Below are positions 63,370 to 64,000 of a stretch of DNA of 64,000 nt, piece by piece. The DNA is from Apostichopus japonicus (Eukaryota > Echinodermata > Holothuroidea > Aspidochirotida > Stichopodidae). Each line of letters begins with the position of its first letter. The first letter of the stretch is position 1. Made by a program: the position numbers and the translations under genes. The notes beneath the pieces were generated by a model, which did no database searches, had not been told where the DNA came from, and saw only the letters and a list, made by a program, of their open reading frames with translations. The stretch lies in contig NC_092568.1 in NCBI RefSeq assembly GCF_037975245.1, positions 4,535,001-4,599,000 on the forward strand. Reading direction: 5' to 3'.

Positions 63370-64000
63370 GCCAAAAGCCTGTCCCATATGATTTCACCCC
63401 ATTTAGCCCAGAAGGTTTGACCCCTTAAAGTTACTTAGACCATCTAGGTCATTCACAAAAAAATTGTCAGCTCAACCCCAGTGGTCGGGTTCGGACCCCA
63501 GACCCCCTGAAAAAGACCCCCCGGGCGGGTTAATTTCACCCCATCTAGCCCATGGACCAAACTTTGTCAGAAGGAAGTAGTATGGTTGTACATTACAAAA
63601 AAGGCAAAACTGACAAAATTCCTGGTCGGGAAGGGGTTGTCAGACCCCCCACTAAGTCACCCCCAGTCGGGTTAATTTCACCCCATCTAGCCCATGGACC
63701 AAACTTTGTCAGAAGGAAGTAGTATGGTTGTACATTACAAAAAAGGCAAAACTGACAAAATTCCTGGTCGGGAAGGGGTTGTCAGACCCCCCACTAAGTC
63801 ACCCCCAGTCGGGTTGATTTCACCCCATCTAGCCCATGGACCAAACTTTGGCAAAAGGAAGTAACATGGTAGTATGTTACAAAAATGGAAAAACTGACAA
63901 ACTTGTTGGTCGGGAAGGTGATGTCAGACCCCCACAAAGTTTACCCTGACCCACCCCCCAAAAGGCGGGTTGATTTCACCCCATCTAGCCCATGGACCAA
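63370..64000 (+). repeat. 142-bp tandem repeat array, open at the right edge
   Basis: CATGGACCAA recurs at 63551, 63693, 63835 and 63991 (steps 142, 142, 156). Units contain ATTTCACCCCATCTAGCCC, AACTTTG(T/G)CA(G/A)AAGGAAGTA, TGGTCGGGAAGG and a C-rich junction CAGACCCCCCAC. The 63551 and 63693 units are almost identical; an older copy starts near 63389 (ATTTCACCCCATTTAGCCC). The array continues past 64000. No coding potential is evident. Confidence 0.88.

Overview
The window is animal nuclear DNA. Introns are GT-AG, coding exons are short and widely spaced, the base composition is AT-rich, and tandem repeats dominate. The recognisable genes are an ADP-dependent glucokinase (ADPGK) exon with its hydrophobic N-terminus and the 3' exons of a tyrosine-recombinase/Myb-like gene. 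They fit an invertebrate, perhaps a marine deuterostome such as an echinoderm. That placement is an inference from general familiarity and is weak.

Layout. (1) 1-1466: first coding exon of ADPGK on the minus strand (803-1134), with part of its first intron to the left and a TATA-containing promoter candidate to the right. The gene is transcribed out of the left edge. (2) 1467-2715: non-coding. (3) 2715-49775: one satellite array of about 47 kb. Its basic period is ~380 bp, and each period is a dimer of two diverged ~190-bp halves that share a GTGGGGTAC box. The middle is organised into higher-order repeats (3,942 bp, ~1,970 bp, ~2,099 bp, ~1,735 bp, ~1,560 bp) with local amplification of a 74-bp sub-block. 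The two outermost ends are more divergent from the core yet resemble each other. A 2.44-kb element with 10-bp terminal inverted repeats (7307-9746) interrupts the array. (4) 49776-54360: mostly unique DNA. It holds a possible two-exon small gene (50127-50892, minus) and two tiny perfect palindromes, each flanked by a 7-bp direct repeat (52058-52179). (5) 54365-57490: a second, smaller array with a ~183-bp period. (6) 57530-59934: four consecutive phase-matched minus-strand exons encoding the C-terminal ~192 residues of a tyrosine-recombinase-like protein (box with catalytic Tyr, acidic linker, Myb/SANT-like tail). (7) 59935-63370: non-coding, with a recurring GTGAGTTACC motif. (8) 63370-64000: a 142-bp tandem array running off the right edge.

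The two genes show no sign of working together. The notable content is repeat biology: a dimeric satellite with several generations of higher-order structure, matching outer edges, a transposon-like insertion, micro-palindromic insertions, and a recombinase-derived gene. I saw no CRISPR array, rRNA gene or tRNA gene, and the ORFs inside the arrays are repeat by-products.
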